From: Paenibacillus assamensis DSM 18201
GTDB lineage: Bacteria; Bacillota; Bacilli; Paenibacillales; Paenibacillaceae
Length of the DNA stretch: 64,000 bases
Direction of reading: 5' to 3'
Assembly: GCF_000422445.1 (NCBI RefSeq)
Contig: NZ_AULU01000018.1
Span: forward strand, 1-64,000
The position numbers were made by a program, and so were the translations under genes. The notes beneath the pieces are model-generated. The model was not told the origin of the DNA and searched no databases. It worked only from the letters and a program-made list of their open reading frames with translations. This document shows, piece by piece, positions 1 through 9,050 of this stretch (position 1 is the first letter of the stretch; each line of letters opens with the position of its first letter).

Positions 1-129
1 TGCCTACGTGTTACTCACCCGTCCGCCGCTAGGCATCAGGAGTGCAAGCACTCCATCAACCCCGCTCGACTTGCATGTATTAGGCACGCCGCCAGCGTTC
101 GTCCTGAGCCAGGATCAAACTCTCCATAA
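1..129 (-). rRNA. 16S ribosomal RNA, 5' end (partial)
   Basis: The reverse complement begins near 129 with the universal 5' segment AGAGTTTGATCCTGGCTCAG, followed by the conserved ACGAACGCTGGCGGCGTGCC block and the variable V1 stem. Transcription runs leftward out of the window, so only about 130 nt of the gene are present. It is the first gene of an rrn operon whose leader and promoters lie at 130-525. Confidence 0.98.
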
Positions 130-206
130 AAGTGTTTGACTTGCTCATTTGTAATGCTGACGAAATTCATCGCTGAATTTCTTACATCAAACGTTTCACT
201 CGTTGT

Positions 207-223
207 TCAGTTTTCAAAGAACA
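207..223 (-). promoter_or_regulatory. rrn leader boxA-type antitermination element
   Basis: The minus strand reads TGTTCTTTGAAAACTGA, matching the boxA-like element found in Bacillus rRNA leaders, where Nus factors assemble to prevent premature termination. It lies about 80 nt upstream of the 16S 5' end. Assignment rests on motif and position. Confidence 0.75.
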
Positions 224-302
224 ATTTCGCTCTAGATTACTCATCTTATCGACTCGTTTTCTTTTGCTCTCGTTCGCCGTGTTTCTCAGCGGCGACTCTT
301 AT

Positions 303-331
303 AATATATCATGTCATTCATTTTCCGTCAA
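303..331 (-). promoter_or_regulatory. rrn promoter proximal to 16S (P2-like)
   Basis: On the minus strand there is TTGACG (326-331), a 17-nt spacer and TATATT (303-308), a near-consensus SigA promoter pointing to the 16S gene. Tandem P1/P2 promoters are usual for Bacillales rrn operons. Confidence 0.8.
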
Positions 332-492
332 GCACTTTTTTTGAAAAGTTTTTAGTTTGTTTTCGATGTCGGTTAGTTAGAAGCAACCTTCATAATGAAC
401 AATCACTCTCTATTAAAGAAGCGATTCAAACTAATGTCTTGCGACTGCTTGTCCGTCTTTCATTTGTGTACTTCCGAAGAAGACGTGTATTA

Positions 493-521
493 ATTTATCA
501 CACAACGCAAATGAAAGTCAA
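493..521 (-). promoter_or_regulatory. rrn promoter distal to 16S (P1-like)
   Basis: On the minus strand TTGACT (516-521), a 17-nt spacer and ATAAAT (493-498) form a second SigA-type promoter about 190 nt upstream of the first. The stretch 130-620 has no credible gene: it holds these promoters, the boxA element and an inverted repeat. Confidence 0.65.
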
Positions 522-540
522 CTCTTTCTCAAGTCCAGTT

Positions 541-569
541 TGTGGTAATTAAAATATGCTATTACCACA
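541..569. repeat. 9-bp inverted repeat between ygxA and the rrn promoters
   Basis: TGTGGTAAT (541-549) is mirrored by ATTACCACA (561-569) around an 11-nt loop. It could be a weak terminator for ygxA or a protein-binding site upstream of the rrn P1 promoter. There is no T-run on either side, so the role is open. Confidence 0.4.
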
Positions 570-620
570 ACTTATTACTAGTGCAGTTAAGCCATGCATG
601 AACATGTCTCCACTGTACCA

Positions 621-1538
621 TCATGCATGGCTTCGCTCATCTACCCAGCGATAATATGGCACTGCACCTATAGAAGAGAACGTATTGTTCATTTCCACCA
701 ATGATAATGCTATAGAACCTCGGCTCACAAGCTTCTCCAATAACAAAGGCATATCATTCGCAATACAAATTAATTCTGGATGTTCGCATAACTCCAACAA
801 GTTCATACCCTTATGTGATCCTTGCAAAATACGAACAAGCGGATTTACATAAACGTACATACGTGTCGTGATGATGAATTCACAAGCTAACAATACTAAC
901 TCCACTCGTTTATGCAATGTTTCTGTACTCATAACAAGTTCCTCATACAGCTTGTGAACGCCCAAATCAAGCAGCCTAACATGCTGCCACAAAGATGCAC
1001 TCGGTATTTGCCCATGCTCAATAATAGAAAGTCTAGCTAATTCCAACAGCGATTGCTCTGCTGCCGAAAATGCATCAAGATATGTTCCACTTTCCACGCA
1101 ACGCTTCAATTCAACGTATGCTCGAACGAATGCACTAAACTTCGTTAGAATCCGCTGTTCTTGATAGCTGTCCCATTGCTTAGGAAAATCTCGAAGATAC
1201 TGTTCCATTTCTCCATCACGATCAAATTCTACCGAAGCATAGAGCAGCCAATGCCTCATTTCTTCATATTTCATCATATCGCCACTCAATAAATCATGCA
1301 TGGTTAAATGGAGAAGTACAATTCTACATTTATTTCCCCCTTCCAAATAAACAGGTGTCCATGCTTGATAATTAGGATACGAACCTACTACTACAAGAAA
1401 CACATCCCAGTTTAGTGTAGTCTGCCAATCATCTTCAAGTTGGTTTCGGTATACTGCAAGTATTCCGATAACATCTTCATTCTGGGAAAGATGTTGGATT
1501 GAAAAATTTAATGGCAATGTATCTTTTTTCACAATCAT
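621..1538 (-). CDS. ygxA: YgxA-like nucleotidyltransferase-fold protein
   Basis: This 305-residue cytosolic protein matches what I know of Bacillus YgxA, annotated as nucleotidyltransferase-like with a C-terminal helical part. It starts MIVKKDTLPL and shows no signal peptide or membrane segment. The position agrees: in Bacillus subtilis ygxA also lies between ygzB and an rrn operon and points toward the rRNA genes. The biochemical role is unknown. The upstream Shine-Dalgarno is weak (GTGTGGG before ATG), so the start is reasonable but not certain. Confidence 0.75.
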   Translation of the reverse strand: MIVKKDTLPLNFSIQHLSQNEDVIGILAVYRNQLEDDWQTTLNWDVFLVVVGSYPNYQAWTPVYLEGGNKCRIVLLHLTMHDLLSGDMMKYEEMRHWLLYASVEFDRDGEMEQYLRDFPKQWDSYQEQRILTKFSAFVRAYVELKRCVESGTYLDAFSAAEQSLLELARLSIIEHGQIPSASLWQHVRLLDLGVHKLYEELVMSTETLHKRVELVLLACEFIITTRMYVYVNPLVRILQGSHKGMNLLELCEHPELICIANDMPLLLEKLVSRGSIALSLVEMNNTFSSIGAVPYYRWVDERSHA

Positions 1539-1652
1539 CCCACACTTTTTGGCTTTCTTTAACAGCTAATGATAGTTTATACTTCTACATAGATTGTCTC
1601 TTTCCTTCTCTAAAGTACTATCATTCTGATCAAACGATAGGAGAGTATAGCG

Positions 1653-2126
1653 ATGACGAATCTTACTACACGCACAACAATGCGAGTATTTCGCACGAGC
1701 AAGATTAATGAATTTCGATTATGGGGCCTCGTTCTGACGATGGTCGGAATGGGAATTATGATTTTGGGAACAGCAGGCATTGTAAAATGGGGACAAGCAG
1801 GCAAGCCTTTCGCAGCTGTATTTATGATTATCGGCATGATTTTATTGCTAGCCAGTGTGGCTATTTACTTTTGGGCAGGAATGCTTTCGACCAGCGCTGT
1901 TATGCTCCAATGTCCAGAGTGCGGCCGCCAAACAAAGATGCTGGGCAAAACAGATCGCTGCATGGGATGCCGTACAATTCTCACTTTAGATATTGCACAA
2001 GCTACGGATATCCCTGAATATGAGGAAACAACTGAGCAGCAACAACCATCTGCATCTGCTTCCGAATCTCCGCTCCCCAACAGCAACATTTCTGAATCTG
2101 ATATCAATCTGAATAAACAACATTAA
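1653..2126 (+). CDS. ygzB: YgzB-like UPF0295 membrane protein
   Basis: The 157-residue protein has two hydrophobic segments (about residues 22-45 and 52-76). A cytoplasmic-looking four-cysteine cluster follows, CPECG and CMGC, spaced like a zinc ribbon, then an acidic/Ser-rich tail. This is the arrangement of the UPF0295/YgzB family, and its place beside ygxA and near perR repeats the Bacillus order. The AGGAGAG site before ATG 1653 supports the start. It is transcribed divergently from ygxA. Function is unknown. Confidence 0.8.
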   Translation: MTNLTTRTTMRVFRTSKINEFRLWGLVLTMVGMGIMILGTAGIVKWGQAGKPFAAVFMIIGMILLLASVAIYFWAGMLSTSAVMLQCPECGRQTKMLGKTDRCMGCRTILTLDIAQATDIPEYEETTEQQQPSASASESPLPNSNISESDINLNKQH

Positions 2127-2187
2127 TAATTATAATCACAGAATTTCACGAACCAATTGAATGATGACGAATAAGAACATATACAAC

Positions 2188-2226
2188 AAGAGCCGTTCCC
2201 CTTTACCGGAGATCGGCTCTTCTTAA
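2188..2226. terminator. Hairpin between convergent ygzB and GH18 gene
   Basis: AAGAGCCG (2188-2195) pairs with CGGCTCTT (2214-2221), followed on the plus strand by CTTAATAATT. It lies between two convergent genes and probably terminates ygzB; the T-tract is poor. Confidence 0.6.
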
Positions 2227-2232
2227 TAATTA

Positions 2233-3978
2233 TTAGTATTGCAATAACTCCCAAGCTGTCTCATTGCCTAATGAACGTGCCCAAACTCCGAAACCAGCCA
2301 GATCAAGCTCCTTCGCCATTTTCAAACGAGCTTTAATAGAGGTCTCATCTTCAAGCCAAACTCGGTACTTTATATTTCCTTCACTTACTTCTGCATAATT
2401 CTGTCCTGTTGATTCTGAATACACTGGCTTAGCCTTATGCTCTTTCATCCATTCTTCTGTTGATGTCATACCAAGTGCCTTAGATGTCACCTTAACCTCG
2501 CCATCTTTGAGCGTTTCGGTCCAAATTCGAGTATAAAGCGGCATTCCTAGCACCATCTTGTTAGCAGGCACCCCGTCTTCCTCCATAATTCGAGTAACAG
2601 CCTCACGCGACCAAGGCAACGATGCTACGGAACCCGCCTTCGGGCTTGCAGCCCAGTGCTCGTCATATGCCATTACAATCATGTAGTCTACTGAACGTCC
2701 GAGTTCAGCCCGATCAAGAAACCTTGACCAGTTGCCACTCCCAGACTTAGCTGTAACATCAATAGAAACAACAACCCCCTCCTTACGCAGCAAAGGGGTA
2801 AGCTCACGTACAAACTGGGTAAGCTGATCTCGATCTTTTACATTTACATTTTCAAAATCAATATTAATTCCATCAAGATTATACTGCTTCACAAATGCAA
2901 GCAACTGTTCCGTCATATAACTTCTATTCTTATAAGTAGCTAGTGCTTCTGTTGTACGTTCTGGGTCAAAGCTATTGCTGAATAGCCCCCATACATACTT
3001 TTGCTGTGAATGTGCCCATGACACAAGACGCTTGTCCGCTTTGTTATCAATCTTCCCGCTGCCATCAGCAATACTAAACCAAGTCGGACTAATCACATTA
3101 ATCCCTGGCATCTGTGGCAGCTTAGCAGGATCAGGATTACGACTATAGACAGCTTCCCAGGCTAATGCTACTGGCGTTTGCTTCTTTACGAACTCAGGCA
3201 TCTCAACTTCAGGGATATTTGGGATCATGGACTGTTCGCCCATAACTAACTCATCTTGCTTTACATAGCCAATTCGTCCTTGATCGTCTTGAATCCGCCG
3301 CCATTCCCCTTCACTTTTCCACGCATATACCTGTGCAGAGCTTTTCAATTCTGTAATGACCGACGCATTATCATCAGTGCCTTCTCTTAATTTAACGGAT
3401 GCATTAGAATCAGTAGAATGACTGCCGTCAATTATTTTGGCGGATTGAAGTTTCTGCCCTGGCAGCATAACATGAACAACATCATTGTCACGGTATTCAC
3501 GGACATCCACAACACCTAATTGTTTTAATACGGTATATGGTACATAAACTTCATCTTTTACACGCTCTGCCGCAACACCCCAGTTATAGGGCTTGCCATT
3601 CCATGTGCCGTTTCCATCATCTATAGATACCGTTGCCACATGGTGATCGTTCGTTAAAATGACAAGATTAGATTTCTCCTCATATATCGCTTGAGGCATA
3701 ATCCGCTCTTGTATAGCTGCAAGCGGAAGCAATAACTGCTCCCCCTTCCCCTTAGCACCATACTGACTGTACTCACCACCCCAAGTAATTGGTTGGGTAA
3801 TGGAAGGCTTTAGCTTTGGAAATGCATCATGAGGCGACCAGGCCTTCCAACCTTGCCATAAACTAAATAGCAGTATTGTTAAGCCTATAAGCACAAAGAG
3901 ACACCCTCTACGCTTGGAGCGCCTCCTCGACCTAGCTGCATAAGTTGAATATTGATTGTTATGGTTATCTCTTCGCAT
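2233..3978 (-). CDS. Membrane-anchored glycosyl hydrolase family 18 protein with SH3 domain
   Basis: The 581-residue protein has a basic N-terminus, one membrane anchor (about 26-43), a region resembling a copper-amine-oxidase N-terminal/stalk domain (about 80-170), a bacterial SH3 domain (about 180-245) and a GH18 barrel (about 285-580). The barrel carries DGINIDFE at 369-376, the family active-site signature with E376 as expected acid, and MAYDEH at 436-441. The third motif residue is Asn rather than Asp, as in the spore-germination YaaH/SleL group. It probably acts outside the membrane on peptidoglycan or spore cortex. AGGAGG precedes ATG 3978. It sits between ygzB and perR, where Bacillus subtilis has no such gene. 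Confidence 0.85.
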   Translation of the reverse strand: MRRDNHNNQYSTYAARSRRRSKRRGCLFVLIGLTILLFSLWQGWKAWSPHDAFPKLKPSITQPITWGGEYSQYGAKGKGEQLLLPLAAIQERIMPQAIYEEKSNLVILTNDHHVATVSIDDGNGTWNGKPYNWGVAAERVKDEVYVPYTVLKQLGVVDVREYRDNDVVHVMLPGQKLQSAKIIDGSHSTDSNASVKLREGTDDNASVITELKSSAQVYAWKSEGEWRRIQDDQGRIGYVKQDELVMGEQSMIPNIPEVEMPEFVKKQTPVALAWEAVYSRNPDPAKLPQMPGINVISPTWFSIADGSGKIDNKADKRLVSWAHSQQKYVWGLFSNSFDPERTTEALATYKNRSYMTEQLLAFVKQYNLDGINIDFENVNVKDRDQLTQFVRELTPLLRKEGVVVSIDVTAKSGSGNWSRFLDRAELGRSVDYMIVMAYDEHWAASPKAGSVASLPWSREAVTRIMEEDGVPANKMVLGMPLYTRIWTETLKDGEVKVTSKALGMTSTEEWMKEHKAKPVYSESTGQNYAEVSEGNIKYRVWLEDETSIKARLKMAKELDLAGFGVWARSLGNETAWELLQY

Positions 3979-4087
3979 ATTTCCTCCTCTTTACTATATA
4001 GACGTGTTCACATCCTGCCATTACGTCATGTCAGAACACGATTTCAATAGTAGTTGTGACGGTCATATATCAAGTTGATCCTAGCAT

Positions 4088-4128
4088 ATAAAAACAAAAC
4101 GCGCACCGATACGAATATCGCTGCGCGT
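4088..4128 (-). terminator. Rho-independent terminator of perR
   Basis: On the minus strand ACGCGCA-GCGATA pairs with TATCG-TGCGCGT around a TTCG loop, followed by TTTTGTTTTT. It lies just downstream of perR. Confidence 0.85.
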
Positions 4129-4150
4129 CATCTTACTCTACATACATCTC

Positions 4151-4600
4151 TTAACAAGGTTGTTCTACCTTAAAACAATCCTGACAAACCCCATACACTT
4201 CCATCCGATGTCCCCGAATATGGAATCCGGTCCGTGATGCCGCCGTTTGCTCTACTTCATCAAGAGCAGGCATCGAGAAGTCAGCAATCTTGCCGCATTT
4301 CTCACAAATCGCATGGTAATGATCCGATATATCCGCATCAAAGCGACTGGAGCTATCACCATAAGTTAATTCACGAACAAGTCCCGCCTCAATGAACATC
4401 TTGAGATTGTTGTACACCGTTGCTACGCTCATGCTCGGAAACTTAGGCTCAAGCGCTCGGTATATTTCATCTGCAGTTGGATGGGTCATGGCGTCCATCA
4501 AAAATGCCAAGATTGCATGACGCTGCGGCGTAATACGCACACCAGACTCTTTAAGATGTTCCAAAGCATGTTCAACCCGCGTCTTCATCCTGACCACCAT
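4151..4600 (-). CDS. perR: Peroxide-responsive Fur-family repressor PerR
   Basis: The 149-residue protein has the Fur-family winged helix (ATVYNNL recognition helix) and a dimerisation domain. Two CxxC pairs, CEKC and CQDC, form the structural zinc site, and the [10 protein letters not shown] segment holds His/Asp ligands of the regulatory metal. In PerR metal-catalysed oxidation of His releases DNA and induces catalase-type genes. Synteny with ygzB/ygxA favours PerR over Fur or Zur. Translation may begin at the first ATG or at the Met five codons later. A PerR-box-like sequence overlaps a -10-like TATAAT about 45 nt upstream, suggesting autoregulation. Confidence 0.85.
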   Translation of the reverse strand: MVVRMKTRVEHALEHLKESGVRITPQRHAILAFLMDAMTHPTADEIYRALEPKFPSMSVATVYNNLKMFIEAGLVRELTYGDSSSRFDADISDHYHAICEKCGKIADFSMPALDEVEQTAASRTGFHIRGHRMEVYGVCQDCFKVEQPC

Positions 4601-4640
4601 CCTTTCCCTTATCCTCTTGCACTAGGTTCATTTATCTACA

Positions 4641-4655
4641 TTATAACAATTCTCA
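4641..4655 (-). promoter_or_regulatory. Candidate PerR box upstream of perR
   Basis: The plus strand reads TTATAACAATTCTCA, matching 11 of 14 defined positions of the Bacillus PerR consensus TTATAATNATTATAA. Read on the minus strand it overlaps a TATAAT -10 element. Assignment is by motif and position only. Confidence 0.45.
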
Positions 4656-4741
4656 TCAAATAATTGATTTACATCCATTGTACGACTAATATTTTTCTTT
4701 TGTCAATCGCCAATTATGTCAGATGAAACATTCATGGAAAA

Positions 4742-5962
4742 CTATCCCTTGTGCTGTAACAGGATAGAACCCGACGCCCTTACTCTCAAACCAACTCCGC
4801 CTTCACCAACGCTGCCAATAACAGCTGTTTCCTCAGAACCAAGAAGTGAATAGTTCGTCATGATTCTCCCTTGAAGCGAATGCAGATCAACGTTCATATC
4901 CACATCTTGCGGCAATGTGAGACTGACATCACCATTCAAATTTTCAACACTCCAATAGCCACTTAGCTGTGAGGAGCTAATAGTAACATTTCCGTTATGA
5001 GCTACGGCATGCAGTGTACTGTTTATTTCATTCAGCTCCATATTTCCTTGCTGCACTTGAAGTTCCGCACCGGCCTCTAATCGTTGACCATACACATTCC
5101 CTTTCATTGTATGCAGGACGGCCATTCCTTTTATATCATTACATTCAATATCGCCTTTTGACGTTGTTGCTTCCACACGATCCAATGCATCGACAATCCT
5201 TATATCGCCTTCGTTCGCCTGAACATAAATAGGCGCAACTGGCCGCTGCGCATACACATTTCCTTTGTCGACTTGGATATCTAATTCTATAAATTTCTCT
5301 TCCGGTATCGTAATCTTAATGTCCATTTGAAGTGGGTGTGACAATTCGTTTCCATGAACATAGCTTTTACCATCTAGAACAAGTTTATTTGGTGTGGTTT
5401 GTTTCATGTTCAAATTAACAGCACCAGCTGCCATTTCCGCTTCTTGCTGCGTTGCCTCATATACTGTTACAATAGATTCCACTTCAATCGTATCAACCTC
5501 AGCCGTCTCAATATAAATATCACCCGTCTCGTGAACAACTGTAAGCTGGTCGATTTCCTCTGCAAGCTGCTGCTCGATGGATTCCTTCGTTATAGGAACC
5601 CCGCCTTCCAGCACCATCTGCTTCATCATAGAGAAATCAAATTGAATAGTTCGTACCCATTGTTGAAATAGATTAGGCTGCGCGACCAAAAAAACACTGA
5701 CAGCCACAATCAATGATGCACTGATACCCATTAAGTCGACTTTCCACTGTTTCTTCCGTCCACGCATAAGCAATCCCGTCACTACAACTTCAAAAACCCA
5801 GCTAATCGGTATAAGCGGCCACCATACTTTTAACCATTTAACATGGGAGTATCCCGTACTCGCAGCATCCCATAAAAGCAGCCCACCAATGCATACAAGT
5901 GATAATGCAGCAGTAAACCGTCCCGCTCGTATGATTGAAGTGGAGACAAATTGCTGTGTCAT
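4742..5962 (-). CDS. DUF4097 beta-repeat protein, third gene of the ECF sigma operon
   Basis: A 406-residue protein with about three hydrophobic segments in the first 120 residues, then a long repetitive beta-rich region (about 160-400) with alternating short GDI/GNV turns, as in DUF4097/LiaX-like proteins. I place the start at ATG 5962 (MTQQFVSTS) because it overlaps the preceding stop as ATGA; an upstream ATG at 6127 would run deep into the previous gene. Being last in a sigma-factor operon suggests a cell-envelope stress role. No enzymatic motif is visible. Confidence 0.7.
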   Translation of the reverse strand: MTQQFVSTSIIRAGRFTAALSLVCIGGLLLWDAASTGYSHVKWLKVWWPLIPISWVFEVVVTGLLMRGRKKQWKVDLMGISASLIVAVSVFLVAQPNLFQQWVRTIQFDFSMMKQMVLEGGVPITKESIEQQLAEEIDQLTVVHETGDIYIETAEVDTIEVESIVTVYEATQQEAEMAAGAVNLNMKQTTPNKLVLDGKSYVHGNELSHPLQMDIKITIPEEKFIELDIQVDKGNVYAQRPVAPIYVQANEGDIRIVDALDRVEATTSKGDIECNDIKGMAVLHTMKGNVYGQRLEAGAELQVQQGNMELNEINSTLHAVAHNGNVTISSSQLSGYWSVENLNGDVSLTLPQDVDMNVDLHSLQGRIMTNYSLLGSEETAVIGSVGEGGVGLRVRASGSILLQHKG

Positions 5963-6597
5963 CGTCTGCTTCTCGTTTCCTTTAGAAGAATGTACAGACC
6001 AAAGCCAATGAGAGCAGCCGCCCCAAGGAAGGAGCCTACGTATTGAAACACCCAACTTAGCCATGTCGGATCCAAAGCAAACAACACCAGCATTACACCT
6101 ATCCCCATTAGTAAAACACCAACCCAAGGCCCTGGCGACATTGGTACAGGAGTTCCATATAGTGCGTTCAAGTTAACTTTATCCGTATGCTGCATAGCAT
6201 CAAATAGATTAAAGAAATAGATAACAGGCATCAGTAATGACAGCAGTACAATTAAAGGTACATTAGTGCCCATATTTGATGTGGAGAAATAAACGACAGC
6301 TACAATATCAAGCACTAACAGCATAATCATTAATAAGCCACGCTGCATGAGTCCTAAGTAGAAATGACCTGCTCCAGGGAATAGACATGCCAGCAAAATA
6401 GCAACAAACTTACTCTTCTTTGGCGGCTTTTGTGCAGCAAAAGGCGGTTCCTGAACATGTCGATACGGGGTATCCGGAAATCCGCTCCACTCCTCCTTGC
6501 CTTGCCTTGAACGATATGCCAAATCCATCTCATACATACGCTCACGCAAGAAGCGTTCTTCCTCATTCTCTTCCTTAAATCGCTTCTGTTTAGACAC
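5959..6597 (-). CDS. Multi-pass membrane protein of the ECF sigma operon
   Basis: The 212-residue protein has a charged cytoplasmic N-terminus of about 60 residues and then about five membrane segments. The first resembles the TM2-type motif, LLACLFPGAGHFYLG. The start is GTG 6597, with AAAGGAGG eight bases upstream. It overlaps the DUF4097 gene by 4 nt and follows the sigma gene by 45 nt, so the three are one transcript. It may play the anti-sigma or sensor role, but it lacks the usual zinc-finger anti-sigma motif (HxxxCxxC). Confidence 0.65.
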   Translation of the reverse strand: MSKQKRFKEENEEERFLRERMYEMDLAYRSRQGKEEWSGFPDTPYRHVQEPPFAAQKPPKKSKFVAILLACLFPGAGHFYLGLMQRGLLMIMLLVLDIVAVVYFSTSNMGTNVPLIVLLSLLMPVIYFFNLFDAMQHTDKVNLNALYGTPVPMSPGPWVGVLLMGIGVMLVLFALDPTWLSWVFQYVGSFLGAAALIGFGLYILLKETRSRR

Positions 6598-6642
6598 CCT
6601 TCTCGCCTCCTTTCTAAATCTTTTAATGATAGCCTATTTCCA

Positions 6643-7329
6643 TTAAACGACTGGTACTTCTGCTGCTTGGCCCCAGCCATTTTTAAATAATGCTTTGGCA
6701 CGGTATAATCTCGTCTCCACCGTACGTACTGGCATAGATAGCTGTTCCGCTATTTCTGTATACGAACGGTCTCGCAAATGATACATAACCATAATAGAAC
6801 GGTATTTTAACGGCATATTGCGGAGCGTATCTCTCACTTGTTCACACCGCTCCTGCTTCAACACATGCTCCTCAGGCAGCTCATCTGAAGCAACAAGCTC
6901 ATTATCTAAGTTCATCCGATAATCCTCATAAGGAAGGGAATCGGCTTGTAGATGATACTTCCACTTACGCAATGTATCAATTAACTGATTGCGTGTAAGT
7001 CGATACAACCAAGTTGTAAACTTCGCTTCACCACGAAATGTATGCAGCGAGCGATATACTTTTATCCACACATCCTGAGCAATGTCCTCCGCGAGATGTC
7101 TGTCTTTAACAGTCTGACAAATACAAGTTAACACAAATCGACGATGCCTTTCCACTAAAGTATTCATCGCCTCTTGCTCCCCTGCGATAATTTGTTGAAC
7201 AAGCTGCTCATCAGATTTATTTTGCTTTATGCTTTCTTGACTATATAATCGAGTATTTAATAGGTTCACGGCGGTTAACATCCTTTCTCTTCTTCCGTAC
7301 ATAGCATTGTCGGTGTTTGCATCGTTCAC
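6643..7329 (-). CDS. ECF-type RNA polymerase sigma factor
   Basis: Sigma-70 region 2 (about 60-125, with DIAQDVWIKVYRSLHTFRGEAKF) and region 4 (about 165-220, with YTEIAEQL and VETRLYRAKALF) are both present, with a short linker typical of the ECF class. The upstream-most start is GTG 7329, without a good ribosome site. A GTG at 7269 preceded by AAAGGA at 11-nt distance would trim 20 residues and looks better. It heads an operon with two membrane/envelope proteins, so regulation of an envelope response is likely. Its own target promoter could not be identified. Confidence 0.85.
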   Translation of the reverse strand: MNDANTDNAMYGRRERMLTAVNLLNTRLYSQESIKQNKSDEQLVQQIIAGEQEAMNTLVERHRRFVLTCICQTVKDRHLAEDIAQDVWIKVYRSLHTFRGEAKFTTWLYRLTRNQLIDTLRKWKYHLQADSLPYEDYRMNLDNELVASDELPEEHVLKQERCEQVRDTLRNMPLKYRSIMVMYHLRDRSYTEIAEQLSMPVRTVETRLYRAKALFKNGWGQAAEVPVV

Positions 7330-7497
7330 TTAAGTTACTATTATTGTACGCGGAATCGAAAAGAGCTTAAAACCTGCCGGAGTCTAGTTGTGCTACACAG
7401 ACTTTGGTCTAGGTAGGCTCCCTCCAAGCGGATAGCATGTAATTATTGCAGCGGCCACTTTTCTAAGCGATATACTTCAAAAAAGTCGTCCGTTTAT

Positions 7498-7563
7498 AAA
7501 AAAATGGAGCCCGTTCCCCAACGATCATCGGTTGATCCATTGGGTCATCTGCTCCACTTTTTT
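7498..7563 (-). terminator. Rho-independent terminator of gatCAB
   Basis: On the minus strand TGGAGC pairs with GCTCCA, with inner CCCAA/TTGGG pairing, followed by seven T's. The plus strand also ends in a T-run, so the element may act in both directions. Confidence 0.85.
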
Positions 7564-7590
7564 ATATAAATATAGTTAAACCACGGCGTT

Positions 7591-9033
7591 TCACGCTTGC
7601 TTCAGTACATCAACAAGAAGCTCGTTAACAAGCGTAGGATTGGCCTTCCCTTTCGTCTCACGCATAACTTGACCTACAAGGAAACCAATTGCTCTTTCTT
7701 TACCTGCACGGTAATCTTCTACCGATTGCGGATTCGCAGCTACAATCTGCTCAACAATGCCTCTGATTGCACCTTCGTCACTAATCTGAACAAGGCCTTT
7801 TTCTTCAACGATTGCTTGAGGAGCTTTACCGCTCTCCAGCATTTCTTTGAAGACCGTCTTAGCAATCTTGTTGCTGATCGTCCCCTTTTCAATAAGACCG
7901 ATCATTTCGCCAAGATTTTGACCATTCAACATCACATCATCAATTTCTTTGCTGTTCTGGTTCAAGTAGCCGAGAAGGTCTCCCATAATCCAGTTTGCAA
8001 CAGCTTTGGCATCCTTCGTGTAGTTCAAGCTCTCTTCCAACAAATCAGCAAGCTTTTTGGAGGATGTAAGCACATCTGCATCATAGCTGGACAAGCCAAA
8101 CTCGGACGCATAGCGAGCTTTACGAGCATCAGGCAGCTCAGGGATCGTCGCGCGAACGCGCTCTTTCCATTCCTCATCAATATGAAGCGTAACAAGATCC
8201 GGATCCGGGAAGTAACGATAGTCATGCGCTTCTTCCTTACTGCGCATTGATAACGTACGGCCTTGAGATTCGTCCCATCTTCTCGTCTCTTGTACGATTG
8301 TTCCACCATCTTCCAGAATATCCGTTTGACGTTCTACTTCATATTCTGTACCGCGAACAACGCCGCGGAAGGAGTTCATATTCTTCAACTCTGTCTTCGT
8401 GCCGTATTCTTCTTGGCCAACAGGGCGCAAGCTGATGTTCACGTCACAACGAAGGGAGCCTTCCTCCATTTTCACATCGGATACGTCACAATACTGCATA
8501 ATCGCTCTCAACTTTTGCATATAAGCCTCTGCTTCCTGCGCAGAACGAATATCTGGGTTGGATACGATCTCTACAAGCGGCGTACCGACACGGTTGAAGT
8601 CCACAAGGGAACCAAAACCACCTTCCATGTGCGTCAGCTTGCCTGCATCTTCTTCAAGATGAAGACGGTCGATTGTAATTCGTTTCGTCTTACCGTCTAC
8701 TTCAATATCAATCCACCCATTGCGTCCAATCGGCTGATCATATTGTGAAATCTGATACGCCTTGGGAGAGTCTGGGTAGAAGTAATTTTTACGGTCAAAC
8801 TTGCTAATATCTGCAATCTCACAGTTCAATGCCATTGCAGCTTTCATTGCATACTCGACCGCCTGCTTGTTCAATACAGGCAATACGCCTGGATGTCCAA
8901 GACAGATCGGGCAAGTGTGTGTATTCGGCGGTGCACCAAAGGATGTGGAGCATCCGCAAAAAATCTTCGAATTCGTATGCAGCTCTACGTGCACTTCCAA
9001 TCCGATTACCGTTTCAAAGGTTGTACTCGGCAT
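7591..9033 (-). CDS. gatB: Aspartyl/glutamyl-tRNA amidotransferase subunit B
   Basis: A 480-residue full-length GatB: N-terminal cradle domain with [12 protein letters not shown] and the cysteine set CGCS...CPICLG, then a C-terminal YqeY-like helical tail. With GatA and GatC it converts misacylated Glu-tRNA(Gln) and Asp-tRNA(Asn) to the amidated forms; GatB binds the tRNA and carries the ATP-dependent kinase site. ATG 9033 is preceded by GGAGGAG. It is the last gene of gatCAB and is followed by a strong terminator. Confidence 0.98.
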   Translation of the reverse strand: MPSTTFETVIGLEVHVELHTNSKIFCGCSTSFGAPPNTHTCPICLGHPGVLPVLNKQAVEYAMKAAMALNCEIADISKFDRKNYFYPDSPKAYQISQYDQPIGRNGWIDIEVDGKTKRITIDRLHLEEDAGKLTHMEGGFGSLVDFNRVGTPLVEIVSNPDIRSAQEAEAYMQKLRAIMQYCDVSDVKMEEGSLRCDVNISLRPVGQEEYGTKTELKNMNSFRGVVRGTEYEVERQTDILEDGGTIVQETRRWDESQGRTLSMRSKEEAHDYRYFPDPDLVTLHIDEEWKERVRATIPELPDARKARYASEFGLSSYDADVLTSSKKLADLLEESLNYTKDAKAVANWIMGDLLGYLNQNSKEIDDVMLNGQNLGEMIGLIEKGTISNKIAKTVFKEMLESGKAPQAIVEEKGLVQISDEGAIRGIVEQIVAANPQSVEDYRAGKERAIGFLVGQVMRETKGKANPTLVNELLVDVLKQA

Positions 9034-9050
9034 GTCAGATTCTCCTCCTC

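Noticed and set aside
136-552. 138-codon open frame on the plus strand in the rrn leader
   Set aside because: It runs antisense through the rRNA promoters and boxA; no ribosome site and no protein-like composition.
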